The translations under genes and the position numbers were made by a program. From Thiotrichaceae bacterium (GTDB taxonomy: Bacteria; Pseudomonadota; Gammaproteobacteria; Thiotrichales; Thiotrichaceae): DNA of 6,849 nt. The notes under the pieces were generated by a model, which was not told the origin of the DNA, ran no database searches, and was given only the letters and a program-made list of their open reading frames with translations. The stretch covers positions 1 through 6,849 of the forward strand of contig JALVDQ010000463.1 in the NCBI GenBank assembly GCA_027008885.1, read 5' to 3'. Positions 1-6,670 of the stretch are shown piece after piece. The first letter of the stretch is position 1. Each line of letters starts with the position of its first letter.

Positions 1-2
1 TC

Positions 3-542
3 ATTATGCTCGCCGTTATTCCAGTGATGACCATGCGCGTCTTTGCCGAGGAGCGCATGAATAAAACCTTGACGCTGTTGCTGTCTTCACCACTGTCTTC
101 AACACAAATCGTACTCGGCAAGTTTCTGGCACTGCTTTTGTTTATTTTGCTACTGGTGTTAATGATTAGCCTGATGCCCCTCTCTTTGACTCTCGGAACC
201 AGCCTCGACTGGGGCATGGTGTTTAGCTCTTCGCTGGGTCTGTTATTACTCCTGAGTTCATTTGCGGCAGCAGGAATATATCTGTCATCACTAAGCGCAC
301 AACCAATCATTGCGGCAGTCAGCAGCTTTGGACTGCTGCTGTTTCTGGTAATACTTTACCTCTCTGGCAGCTCACAAAGCAATAGCAGTGAAGTATTTGT
401 TTATCTGTCACATTTCAGTCATTTTCTGCCTTTTCTGGATGGCTATCTGGATAGCAGCGACGTAGTTTATTATCTATTGTTCATTGTTGGCTTTCTGATT
501 TTAACCATCCGTAAACTTGATAATGACCGCTTGTTAGGGTGA
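3..542 (+). CDS. ABC-2 type transporter permease, GldF/NosY-like (5' partial)
   Basis: This is the C-terminal part of the membrane-spanning subunit of an ABC transporter. The frame is already open at the window edge, and the ATG at 6 is probably an internal Met: what follows it (TMRVFAEER, then TLTLLLSSP and a LGKF motif) is the conserved cytoplasmic loop after the first helices in GldF-type permeases. About 60-70 N-terminal residues are therefore missing, if the family's usual length of about 240-250 residues applies. Counting from the ATG at 6, hydrophobic segments lie near residues 38-60, 68-92, 98-120 and 152-168, and the protein ends in a short basic tail. It stops 14 bases before the GldG-type gene, so the two are co-transcribed. 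Known for the family: the permease works with a separate ATPase, presumably encoded just upstream. Gliding itself is not implied, since this pair is common in non-gliding proteobacteria. The substrate is unknown. Confidence 0.85.
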   Translation: MMLAVIPVMTMRVFAEERMNKTLTLLLSSPLSSTQIVLGKFLALLLFILLLVLMISLMPLSLTLGTSLDWGMVFSSSLGLLLLLSSFAAAGIYLSSLSAQPIIAAVSSFGLLLFLVILYLSGSSQSNSSEVFVYLSHFSHFLPFLDGYLDSSDVVYYLLFIVGFLILTIRKLDNDRLLG

Positions 543-545
543 ATT

Positions 546-554
546 AGGGGAAAG
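546..554 (+). promoter_or_regulatory. Ribosome binding site of the GldG-type gene
   Basis: A purine-rich AGGGGAAAG stretch ends two bases before the ATG at 557, with the AGGGG core 6 bases upstream. It lies in the 14-base gap after the permease stop and supports both the chosen start and translation from a shared mRNA. Confidence 0.6.
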
Positions 555-556
555 TA

Positions 557-1975
557 ATGAATAAAAAATCAAAAATTGCACTGCGCTTGCAGAACCTCGT
601 TTTTTACATTCTGTTTTTGACCATGATCGGTCTGCTCGCGTGGCTGGGCAAAACCTATCACAAGGGCTATGACCTGACACATAACCAGCTAAATTCGCTG
701 AATGAATCCACCCAAAAACTGCTGCGAAACTTGAAGCAGCCGCTCAAGTTTGTTGCTTTTGTACCGGATGATGCCACCGTGCATAGCGGACTGAAAAAGT
801 TTGTAGAAAAATACCGCAAGGTCAAAAAAGATACTACGCTGGAATTTGTTAACCCTGATCTTGATCCACAACGCGCCAAACAGGAAGGTATAGAATACAG
901 CGGACAACTGCTGATTAAACTTGGCGACAAAAGTGAAGCAATTAATAGCGTGGACGAGCAGCTAATCGTTAATGTATTGCAGCGGCTTTCACGCGAAAAA
1001 AAGCGTCTGGTGATCTTTATCGAAGGACACGGTGAACGCGACCCCTTTGATGACAAGTCCAGCGGCATGTCCAAATTTGTCAGTAAAATGCAAAAGCAGG
1101 GCTTTAAAATCCAGCCGCATAATCTCCTGCGTACCCAGTCAATCCCTCAAAATACCAGCTTTGTAGTGATTGCTGCACCAAACAAGGATTATCTGGATGG
1201 CGAAGTCAAAATCCTCAGTGACTATATTAAAAAAGGCGGCAATCTGCTGTGGCTAAATGAACCCGGCGGCATTTTCTCCCTGGATGATCTGGAGCAGCAA
1301 CTTGGACTGGAAATCCAGGAAGGCACCCTGCTGGATGCCAATACCGCCTTGCAAAATATGCTCGGTATAAAGCACCCCGCCGTGATTGCGATTATTGATT
1401 ATAGCGATTCCAAACTGACTACCGATTTAACTACGCACACACTCTTCCCGTTTGCGACTGCCATAGAAAAAACTGAGGAAAACGAAGAAAGCAATGAAAA
1501 CAAGGATGAAGCTGGTGATCAAAGCAGCGACAAATCAGCAACAAAAAACGCCTGGAAATACCAGCCGCTACTGACCACACTACCCACCAGCTGGCTTGAG
1601 TTTGGAGACCTTCAGGGCAATGTAAAATACGATGATGAAACCGACAAGCCCGGTCCGCTGGACATCGCGCAGGCATTAACGCGCCCAAAAACCGATTCAA
1701 AAAAACAGCAACGTGTGTTTGTAATTGGCGACAGCAACTTTATGCTCAACAGTTTTATTGGACAGGGCAGCAATCTGGAACTTGCCAGCAACATCTTTAA
1801 TTGGCTTGGCGAAGATGATGAACTGCTCTCAATCAAGCCCGTCACCGCACCAGATAGCACACTCAACCTGCCAGGCTGGGCGCTCTATGGCTCGGCACTG
1901 TTTTTTCTGCTAATTCTGCCGATAGGACTGCTATTGTTTGGGTTCATACGCTGGATAAGGCGCAGAAAGCGTTAG
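557..1975 (+). CDS. GldG-type ABC transporter auxiliary protein
   Basis: A 472-residue membrane-anchored protein of the GldG / ABC-transporter auxiliary family, the usual partner of a GldF-like permease. One transmembrane helix lies at about residues 13-31 and a second at 440-465, followed by a very basic tail (RWIRRRKR). The large soluble part between them should face the periplasm. Family-typical features include the N-terminal YDLTHNQLNSLNEST stretch just after the first helix, GHGER at 157-161, GGNLLWLNEPG at 227-237 and VIGDSNFMLNSF at 389-400. Residues 304-326 form an acidic, low-complexity insertion rich in Glu, Asn, Asp and Ser, probably a flexible loop. Known for the family: a substrate-handling or scaffolding role is assumed, but the biochemical function is not established outside gliding Bacteroidetes. 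Many proteobacterial loci continue with a DUF4340 gene. Here a non-coding repeat region follows instead, so the operon seems to end with this gene. Confidence 0.88.
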   Translation: MNKKSKIALRLQNLVFYILFLTMIGLLAWLGKTYHKGYDLTHNQLNSLNESTQKLLRNLKQPLKFVAFVPDDATVHSGLKKFVEKYRKVKKDTTLEFVNPDLDPQRAKQEGIEYSGQLLIKLGDKSEAINSVDEQLIVNVLQRLSREKKRLVIFIEGHGERDPFDDKSSGMSKFVSKMQKQGFKIQPHNLLRTQSIPQNTSFVVIAAPNKDYLDGEVKILSDYIKKGGNLLWLNEPGGIFSLDDLEQQLGLEIQEGTLLDANTALQNMLGIKHPAVIAIIDYSDSKLTTDLTTHTLFPFATAIEKTEENEESNENKDEAGDQSSDKSATKNAWKYQPLLTTLPTSWLEFGDLQGNVKYDDETDKPGPLDIAQALTRPKTDSKKQQRVFVIGDSNFMLNSFIGQGSNLELASNIFNWLGEDDELLSIKPVTAPDSTLNLPGWALYGSALFFLLILPIGLLLFGFIRWIRRRKR

Positions 1976-1990
1976 GAGTGTCGAATTGTG

Positions 1991-2013
1991 CTTGGACCAG
2001 GAGCTTGTCCGAG
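1991..2013. repeat. Small hairpin downstream of the GldG-type gene
   Basis: CTTGGAC (1991-1997) can pair with GTCCGAG (2007-2013), giving 7 base pairs including one G-T wobble around a 9-base loop. No T-tract follows, so it is not a classic intrinsic terminator. It adjoins the larger inverted-repeat structure that begins at 2013 and may belong to the same dispersed element. Confidence 0.45.
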
Positions 2014-2129
2014 AATAGTGAACCTACTGCGGAAAAGCTGAATCTGGCTAGATTTTTCCTCAATTTTTGTTAAATAGAATCACTATTCGCCTCAAATTGA
2101 TAAAAAAATCTCGCTCAAATCAGCTTTCC
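2013..2129. repeat. Compound inverted-repeat element, possible dispersed repeat or terminator
   Basis: Two interleaved inverted repeats fill the gap after the GldG-type gene. GAATAGTGA (2013-2021) is the perfect complement of TCACTATTC (2080-2088). Separately, the arm at about 2031-2068 matches the reverse complement of about 2091-2129 imperfectly over nearly 40 bases: AAAGCTG (2034-2040) pairs with CAGCTTT (2121-2127), AGATTTTT (2050-2057) with AAAAATCT (2104-2111), and TCAATTT (2060-2066) with AAATTGA (2094-2100). The arms occur in the order A-B-A'-B', so both pairings cannot form as one simple nested hairpin. A mosaic of repeat units in opposite orientation, from a MITE-like or other dispersed element, explains this better than a single-purpose terminator. 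The runs of T could still end transcription of the upstream operon. Confidence 0.6.
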
Positions 2130-2171
2130 CTCGCTATGCCCCATATTTCCAGACAGATTCTAAACTAATTT

Positions 2172-2201
2172 TATGCAATCCTTTAATAATTATCGTATGA
2201 T
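2172..2201 (+). promoter_or_regulatory. Possible sigma-70 promoter of the MBL hydrolase gene
   Basis: TATGAT at 2196-2201 matches the -10 consensus at five of six positions and lies about 30 bases before the ATG at 2231. The best -35 candidate is TATGCA (2172-2177) with an 18-base spacer, and it is poor. The surrounding AT-rich DNA makes chance matches likely. Promoter activity here is expected because the gene follows a long non-coding gap, but the exact boxes are a guess. Confidence 0.25.
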
Positions 2202-2230
2202 TGTCATTCCTTTATTGAGAAAAATCAATC

Positions 2231-3175
2231 ATGAAAAAAATATCTTTAATCTTCATTATTTTATTCCTTTTTACAAATCTTTTTGCCAAAGAGTCCGGCG
2301 GGATTATGGATGATTTTAAGGCAAAACAGGTTGCAGAACACACCTGGGTTATTTTAGGTCCAACTGGCGAGCCCAGCGTAGCTAACCGGGGCTTTATGAA
2401 TAACCCTGCTTTTGTTATTACTGACAAAAGCGTCATCGTATTTGATCCGGGTTCCAGCAAACAGGTTGGTGAAGCTCTTGTTAAAAAAATTCGCAAACAC
2501 ACAGACAAACCAATCACGCATATATTTGACAGCCATGTGCATGGTGATCACTGGCTGGGCAATCAAGGCATAAAGAAGGCTTTTCCTAAAGTAAAAATTT
2601 ATGCGCATCCTGTCATGATTGAAGAAGCCAGGGCAGGAGAAGCCGAAAGCTGGATCAAGTTAATGGACAAGCTTACCGAAGGTGCCACCGCTGGAACTGA
2701 AGCGGTCATACCAGAGAATCAGCTAAAAGATGGCGAACAGATCAAGATTGATAACATCACCATAAAATCACATTTAAGCGAAATCGCACACACCAAAACA
2801 GATGCCATGTTTGAAATCATGCAGGACAAAGTGCTTGTTACGGGTGACAATGCCTTTAACAATCGTATGCCACGTCTTGATGACGGCAGCTATAAAGGCA
2901 ATATGAAAGCAATAGATACCGCACTGGCACTGGATGTCTCCGTCGTTATTCCAGGACATGGAGAAACAGGAGGCAAGGAAGTTTTGACAAATTTTAAAAA
3001 ATTCCTGAGCACTATTTATACGAATGTCCAGAGCTTGCTTAATGAGGATATGGAAGCATTTGAAATGAAGCCACTAATAATAGAAAAACTGCAAGATTAT
3101 AAAAACTGGGACAACTTTGATGGAGCGATTGGCAAGTTAATCAGTATTGCTGTACTTGAAGTGGAAAATGAGTAG
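2231..3175 (+). CDS. Exported metallo-beta-lactamase-fold hydrolase (SoxH-like)
   Basis: A 314-residue zinc hydrolase of the metallo-beta-lactamase superfamily. The N-terminus is a Sec signal peptide (MKK, then a hydrophobic run to about residue 17, likely cleavage after LFA at 19), so it should act in the periplasm. All expected metal ligands are present: the HxHxDH motif as H102, H104, D106 and H107 in SHVHGDHWLGN, then H187 (AHTKTD), D206 (VTGDN) and H243 (PGHGE). The FDPGSS stretch at 71-76 is the usual strand before the metal site. HGDHWLGN and the export signal recall SoxH-like and quinoprotein-relay zinc hydrolases, but I see no sox or PQQ genes nearby. A true beta-lactamase or a glyoxalase II is less likely given the context. 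The substrate is unknown. The gene has its own leader with only a weak binding site (TTGAGA at 2215-2220) and is followed by a 239-base gap, so it is probably monocistronic. Confidence 0.85.
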   Translation: MKKISLIFIILFLFTNLFAKESGGIMDDFKAKQVAEHTWVILGPTGEPSVANRGFMNNPAFVITDKSVIVFDPGSSKQVGEALVKKIRKHTDKPITHIFDSHVHGDHWLGNQGIKKAFPKVKIYAHPVMIEEARAGEAESWIKLMDKLTEGATAGTEAVIPENQLKDGEQIKIDNITIKSHLSEIAHTKTDAMFEIMQDKVLVTGDNAFNNRMPRLDDGSYKGNMKAIDTALALDVSVVIPGHGETGGKEVLTNFKKFLSTIYTNVQSLLNEDMEAFEMKPLIIEKLQDYKNWDNFDGAIGKLISIAVLEVENE

Positions 3176-3184
3176 GGAATGCAT

Positions 3185-3206
3185 TGGATTAGCGCAGCAT
3201 AATCCA
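3185..3206. repeat. Palindrome 1 of a REP-like pair
   Basis: TGGATTA (3185-3191) is perfectly complementary to TAATCCA (3200-3206) around an 8-base loop, GCGCAGCA. The layout, a GGATTA arm with a GCGCAGC-type loop, resembles palindromic repeats dispersed in many proteobacterial genomes; that resemblance is from memory, not from a search. It starts 10 bases after the MBL stop codon and could also protect the 3' end of that transcript. Confidence 0.55.
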
Positions 3207-3222
3207 GCATAGTGCACGCTCC

Positions 3223-3251
3223 TGTCGGGTTACGCTCAGGCTGACCCGACA
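3223..3251. repeat. Palindrome 2 of a REP-like pair
   Basis: TGTCGGGT (3223-3230) pairs perfectly with ACCCGACA (3244-3251) around a 13-base loop. An outer CCTGT/ACAGG match (3221-3225 and 3256-3260) overlaps the same arms. The stem is GC-rich but is followed by AAAACACAG rather than a T-run, so it is a poor intrinsic terminator. Together with the palindrome 17 bases upstream it forms a REP/BIME-like pair between the MBL gene and the tct operon. Confidence 0.55.
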
Positions 3252-3296
3252 AAACACAGGTTTGACTCACACCCTCCACGCTACACTCATTAAAAT

Positions 3297-3327
3297 TTCA
3301 TAAAAAATCATATCCATGTCCTATACT
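3297..3327 (+). promoter_or_regulatory. Possible promoter of the tctCBA operon
   Basis: TATACT at 3322-3327 matches the -10 consensus at five of six positions. The nearest -35 candidate, TTCATA (3297-3302), is weak and has a long 19-base spacer. A second weak pair lies downstream (TTCCGA 3339-3344 and TAATAA 3362-3367, 17-base spacer). Either would leave an untranslated leader of about 40-80 bases before tctC. I see no clear operator in that leader. Confidence 0.2.
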
Positions 3328-3401
3328 CCAGAAAGATGTTCCGATAACAATAAAAAATCTGTAATAAATAATTGAGATACTGCCCTGACAGGCTTTAAAA
3401 C

Positions 3402-3408
3402 AAAGGAG
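3402..3408 (+). promoter_or_regulatory. Ribosome binding site of tctC
   Basis: AAAGGAG, six bases before the ATG at 3415, is close to the ideal Shine-Dalgarno sequence. It is the strongest binding site in the window, fitting the high expression usual for periplasmic binding proteins, and it fixes the tctC start. Confidence 0.75.
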
Positions 3409-3414
3409 AAACAA

Positions 3415-4359
3415 ATGCTTAGAAAAACACTTTTTAGCGGACTGATACTATCAATTTTTATGGCTCTTCCGGCAATGGCTGAATATCCATCCAAGCCAAT
3501 TACTGTTATTGTCCCTTCCAAAGCGGGGGGTTCTACGGACAGAACGGCAAGAATGATTACCGAAGTTGCGAAAATGCAAAACAAGGGCTTTGAGTTTGTG
3601 ATCAAAGATATTCCCGGTTCTGGCGGTCAAAAGGGATTTGAAGCAATAAGTCGTGCAAAACCTGATGGATATACGATTGGACTGGTGTTTACTCCCCAGC
3701 TTGTGGCTCATATTGTATCCAAGCGCGCCAAGTATACTCTGGACAGTTTTCATGTTATTGGCAATGTCGCACAGGACCCTGCCATCGTTGTTGTGCCAAA
3801 AGATAGCGACATCAAGTCATTAGCTGATCTTGCCAAAAAAGCCAAAAAGAGCGCATTAACCGTTGCGGTGAATGGTATTGGTTCTGATGACTTTCTTGCT
3901 GCCAAGGCATTTGAAGCTCAGGCAGGCGTGAAATTTAATCTCTTGCCAACCAAAGGATCGACAGAACAAAAAGCAGGTATTCTGGGTGGTCATGTTGATG
4001 CCGCATTTATGAATCTGTCTCAGATGATTGCCCAGCATAAGGCGGGTGATGCACATATTATTGCACTGCTCTCGGAAGAGCGTAATGAAAACCTGCCTGA
4101 TATTAAAACCAGCAAGGAGCAGGGATATGAAGTTTATATGACAGCAACTCGTGGCGTGGTTGCGCCTGCCAAGGTAGACGCCAAAATACTCGCAAAACTG
4201 GATGAAATACTTGCCAAAGTTGTTGCCAGTGATGAATTTAAAGCTAAGGCAAAAAAGGGTTCCATCTACCTGCTTCCCAAAACGGGTGCAGATTACCTTG
4301 ATTATCTAAAAAGCTTGCAAGCTGATACGCAAGCGGTATACGACAAGGCTCCCTGGTAA
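3415..4359 (+). CDS. tctC: TTT-family periplasmic substrate-binding protein TctC
   Basis: A 314-residue extracytoplasmic solute receptor of the TctC/Bug family, close to the usual length of about 320. It has a clear signal peptide with cleavage likely after AMA at residue 22, leaving a mature start EYPSKPIT. Family motifs are in order: KPITVIVPSKAGGSTDRTAR (27-46), the ligand-binding loop equivalent to the usual PGGxxDxxAR; PGSGG followed by AKPDGYT (67-87), the second binding loop; GGHVDAAF (191-198); and the C-terminal PAKVDAKILAKLDEIL region (251-266). In this family the two loops bind a carboxylate group through backbone and water contacts. The first loop has Ser-Lys-Ala where many members have an aromatic plus Ala-Pro or Pro-Gly, which may shift ligand preference. 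The next gene begins 17 bases after its stop. The ligand could be a di- or tricarboxylate, an aromatic acid or another organic acid; sequence alone does not decide it. Confidence 0.92.
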   Translation: MLRKTLFSGLILSIFMALPAMAEYPSKPITVIVPSKAGGSTDRTARMITEVAKMQNKGFEFVIKDIPGSGGQKGFEAISRAKPDGYTIGLVFTPQLVAHIVSKRAKYTLDSFHVIGNVAQDPAIVVVPKDSDIKSLADLAKKAKKSALTVAVNGIGSDDFLAAKAFEAQAGVKFNLLPTKGSTEQKAGILGGHVDAAFMNLSQMIAQHKAGDAHIIALLSEERNENLPDIKTSKEQGYEVYMTATRGVVAPAKVDAKILAKLDEILAKVVASDEFKAKAKKGSIYLLPKTGADYLDYLKSLQADTQAVYDKAPW

Positions 4360-4376
4360 CGGAAGGCGATTTAATA

Positions 4377-4817
4377 ATGCCAAAAAAGTACGTTGATCGT
4401 GCGTTACTGCTGTTCTTTATCGTCATGGCTGTGCTGCTTTATCTGAGCACAGCCAGTTATCCGGGGATAGCGAAAACCACATCCGCCTATTATGTTAAAT
4501 TTCTTGCCGTTTTTATCGGTATCCTGAGTGTTATTCAATTACTGATAAGTCTCGCTAAAGATATAGACTACACTCGCTTGCACCTGAGCGAGCACATGCC
4601 AAGGTTTCTGGGCTTGCTCGTTTCTCTCATTATTTTTGGGCTTGTGTTTGAGCATCTTGGCTTCTTTATTTCTGCGGGAATCTTTATCCCGCTGGTTGCC
4701 CTGATTCTGGGTTATCGAAACTATCTTACTATCGTGATTACGACGGTTTCTGTACTGGTTTTTGTGTATCTTGTTTTTGTCAAACTACTGTCTGTTAATT
4801 TGCCAGGGTTAAGCTGA
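4377..4817 (+). CDS. tctB: TTT-family small membrane subunit TctB
   Basis: A 146-residue integral membrane protein, typical in length for TctB. Hydrophobic segments lie near residues 8-25, 38-59, 76-92 and 96-113, with a last one at 115-138, so it has four to five helices. Two stretches fit the family: EHLGFFISAGIFI (92-104) and the C-terminal FVKLLSVNLPG (134-144), equivalent to the FxxLLxVxLPxG ending of TctB proteins. TctB is the poorly conserved small subunit that works with TctA; its exact role is not established. Translation starts at ATG 4377 behind GGAAGG (4361-4366), 10 bases upstream. Its TGA overlaps the tctA ATG by one base (TGATG), indicating translational coupling. Sequence similarity in this family is low, so position between tctC and tctA carries much of the assignment. 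Confidence 0.88.
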   Translation: MPKKYVDRALLLFFIVMAVLLYLSTASYPGIAKTTSAYYVKFLAVFIGILSVIQLLISLAKDIDYTRLHLSEHMPRFLGLLVSLIIFGLVFEHLGFFISAGIFIPLVALILGYRNYLTIVITTVSVLVFVYLVFVKLLSVNLPGLS

Positions 4818-6307
4818 TGGAATATCTCGGAATTGTTTTTCAACCGATTGCGCTATTTACCATATTTCTCGGTACTGTTGCCGGTGTAGCAATTGGCGGA
4901 ATGCCCGGTTTAACCGCAACCATGGCAGTTGGCTTGCTGGTTCCCTTCACTTATACCATGGATCCTACCATGGGCTTAATGCTGCTGGGTGGCATCTACT
5001 GCGGTGCAATGTATGGCGGATCAATTCCTGCCATTTTGCTGAATACACCCGGCACTCCTGCAGCAGTTGCAACCGCAATCGAAGGCTTTCCCATGAGTCA
5101 GAAAGGCAAGGCGGGGCTGGCGCTTAAAGTCTCGGTTGTGGCATCATTTGTGGGTGGCTCATTTTCTGTTCTGATTCTGTTGATGTTTGCTCCCATGCTT
5201 GCGCAGCAGGCATTGCATTTTGGACCGGCAGAGACTTTTCTGCTGGCGCTCATGGGGCTGGCAGGGATTATTTCGATTGCAGATGAAAACAGCTCTCTGA
5301 TCAAGGCACTGATTGCCGGATTACTGGGCATGATTATTGCGATTGTTGGCACGGATGATATGTCCGGCAGTTTGCGCTACACCATGGGTTATGTTGAATT
5401 AATAGATGGTGTCGATTTTATGCCCGCGCTGATCGGTCTGTTTTCAATGATTCAAATGCTGGAACTTGCCGGGATTCGCAAAAAACATGAAATTGATACC
5501 TCGACCTTGCATAAAAAACAAAAGAGCGACCCTCTGCCAAAAGGCATTTCGAAACACATTGCGCTCGGTTCAGCAACGGGTACAGTGATTGGTGTTTTGC
5601 CAGGTGAAGGCGCGACCATTGCCGCCTTTATTTCCTACAATATCTCAAAGCGAATTTCCAAAACCAAAGAGCTGTTTGGCAAGGGAAACCCCGAAGGAAT
5701 TGCAGCCGCAGAAAGTGGCAATAACGGCTGTGTGGGTGGCTCTCTTGTGCCTACGCTAACACTGGGCATTCCAGGAAACTCAGTTGCCGCTGCACTTATG
5801 GGTGCCTTTATTATTCATGGCATGATTCCTGGACCGGATCTGTTTAATGAATATGCTGACCACACCTATCCCTTCATTATTTCACTGTTCATTGCCAATC
5901 TGGTTTTTCTCGGAGTAGGCTTAACCGTTGCCCCCTACCTTGCCCGAATCGCGCTGATTCCACCCGCAATACTGGTTCCTGTGGTAAGTGCCTTTGCGGT
6001 GCTGGGTTCGTATGCCTTAAATAATTCAGTCTTTGATATTTACCTGATGATCGCGTTTGCAGTGTTTGGTCTGATTCTCAAGAAACTGGGCTTTTCACTT
6101 GAAGCACTGATTCTGGGGCTAATCCTGGGACCTATTGCAGAAGGTGGCTTCACCCAGGGAATGATTATCGGCAAAGGCTCACCATGGATCTTTTTTGAAA
6201 GCCCTATTGCCAAAGTCATGTGGGTAATCATTTTATTGCTACTGCTTCCACCACTGTATTCTTATTTCAAACACACCACACTGGTAAAAGCACCTGATGC
6301 GGATTAA
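4817..6307 (+). CDS. tctA: TTT-family large membrane subunit TctA
   Basis: A 496-residue polytopic permease, matching the usual length of about 500 for TctA, with roughly ten to twelve hydrophobic helices. It takes up the solute delivered by TctC, driven by an ion gradient. Hallmark glycine- and proline-rich motifs are all present: GTVAGVAIGGMPGLTA (19-34), YCGAMYGGSIPAILLNTPGT (61-80), GTVIGVLPGEGAT (255-267), ESGNNGCVGGSLVPTLTLGI (299-318) and GPIAEGGF (438-445). The first and third motifs resemble each other, as do the second and fourth, showing the internal two-fold repeat known for this family. The loop at about 219-245 between the halves is basic and hydrophilic. The start ATG overlaps the tctB stop, with AGGG at 4805-4808 as the binding site inside tctB. 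No frameshift or missing motif is seen, so the transporter looks functional. No strong terminator follows the gene. Confidence 0.95.
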   Translation: MEYLGIVFQPIALFTIFLGTVAGVAIGGMPGLTATMAVGLLVPFTYTMDPTMGLMLLGGIYCGAMYGGSIPAILLNTPGTPAAVATAIEGFPMSQKGKAGLALKVSVVASFVGGSFSVLILLMFAPMLAQQALHFGPAETFLLALMGLAGIISIADENSSLIKALIAGLLGMIIAIVGTDDMSGSLRYTMGYVELIDGVDFMPALIGLFSMIQMLELAGIRKKHEIDTSTLHKKQKSDPLPKGISKHIALGSATGTVIGVLPGEGATIAAFISYNISKRISKTKELFGKGNPEGIAAAESGNNGCVGGSLVPTLTLGIPGNSVAAALMGAFIIHGMIPGPDLFNEYADHTYPFIISLFIANLVFLGVGLTVAPYLARIALIPPAILVPVVSAFAVLGSYALNNSVFDIYLMIAFAVFGLILKKLGFSLEALILGLILGPIAEGGFTQGMIIGKGSPWIFFESPIAKVMWVIILLLLLPPLYSYFKHTTLVKAPDAD

Positions 6308-6317
6308 TCCTTGATTA

Positions 6318-6350
6318 AATACCCATCCCCCCTGTTTTTTATATATTTTT
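6318..6350. repeat. Direct repeat copy 1 (C6-T6 element)
   Basis: A 33-base segment starting AATACCCATCCCCCC, then TG, a T-run and an ATATATTTTT end. A second copy is at 6752-6783 in the same orientation. The two agree at 30 of 33 aligned positions, with two substitutions (6326 against 6760, 6342 against 6775) and one deleted T. The pair brackets the antitoxin gene and its downstream relic. This copy begins 11 bases after the tctA stop. Confidence 0.7.
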
Positions 6351-6416
6351 ATATGTCAAAAAGATGATTTGGTTTTGGAGGTTGCAGTTTTAACCCCTTT
6401 GGAGTTTCTAAAGATC

Positions 6417-6421
6417 AGAGG
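6417..6421 (+). promoter_or_regulatory. Ribosome binding site of the RHH antitoxin gene
   Basis: AGAGG lies nine bases before ATG 6431 and supports that start. Upstream, TTTGGAG occurs twice (6374-6380 and 6398-6404, 24 bases apart). Since RHH antitoxins often repress their own promoter by binding short repeated sites, these copies are candidate operators, but only weakly supported. Confidence 0.5.
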
Positions 6422-6430
6422 TTTATTATC

Positions 6431-6670
6431 ATGAGTACACTAAGTTTACGTTTGGCTAACTCACTGTATGACGAAGTGAAGCACCTTGCAAAAAAAGAAG
6501 GTATTTCTATCAATCAATTTATAGCCTCAGCTGTTGCAGAAAAAATGTCGGCATTGAAGACAGAAAGTTATTTGTTAGAACGCTCAAAGAAAGGAAATAA
6601 AAAAGCATTTCTACAAGCAATGTCTAAAGTTCCTGATGCTGAACCAGAGGAAAATGACCAGTTAAATTAA
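6431..6670 (+). CDS. Ribbon-helix-helix antitoxin (HicB/CopG-like), orphan
   Basis: A 79-residue protein with a ribbon-helix-helix DNA-binding fold. The N-terminal strand is STLSLRL (2-8), helix 1 covers about 9-23, the turn is GIS (24-26) and helix 2 is INQFIASAVAEKMSAL (27-42). Such proteins dimerise and use the paired strands to contact the major groove. The C-terminal half (KTESYLLERSKKGNKKAFLQAM, then a KVPDAEPEE acidic tail) follows the pattern of small antitoxins, often labelled HicB family, that are encoded just before a PIN-domain ribonuclease toxin; in that layout the tail would bind and neutralise the toxin. No intact toxin gene follows here, so it appears orphaned. It could still act as an autoregulator or buffer related toxins elsewhere. 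It is a separate unit, 123 bases after tctA and with its own leader. The fold is confident; the partner is inferred from recalled family context. Confidence 0.8.
   Translation: MSTLSLRLANSLYDEVKHLAKKEGISINQFIASAVAEKMSALKTESYLLERSKKGNKKAFLQAMSKVPDAEPEENDQLN

Noticed and set aside
667..1074. A 135-codon open frame on the minus strand inside the GldG-type gene
   Set aside because: It is antisense to a well-supported gene, is rich in Ser and Cys as expected for a shadow frame, and has no recognisable motif.
2212..2608. Overlapping minus-strand open frames across the start of the MBL gene
   Set aside because: They lie opposite the signal peptide and zinc motif of a clear gene and show no family features.
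5098..5352. Minus-strand open frame inside tctA
   Set aside because: Its composition mirrors the antisense of transmembrane codons; no binding site or motif supports it.
6304..6318. Perfect inverted repeat TTAATC/GATTAA at the tctA stop codon, considered as a terminator
   Set aside because: The stem is only six weak A/T-rich pairs with a 3-base loop and no T-tract directly after it.
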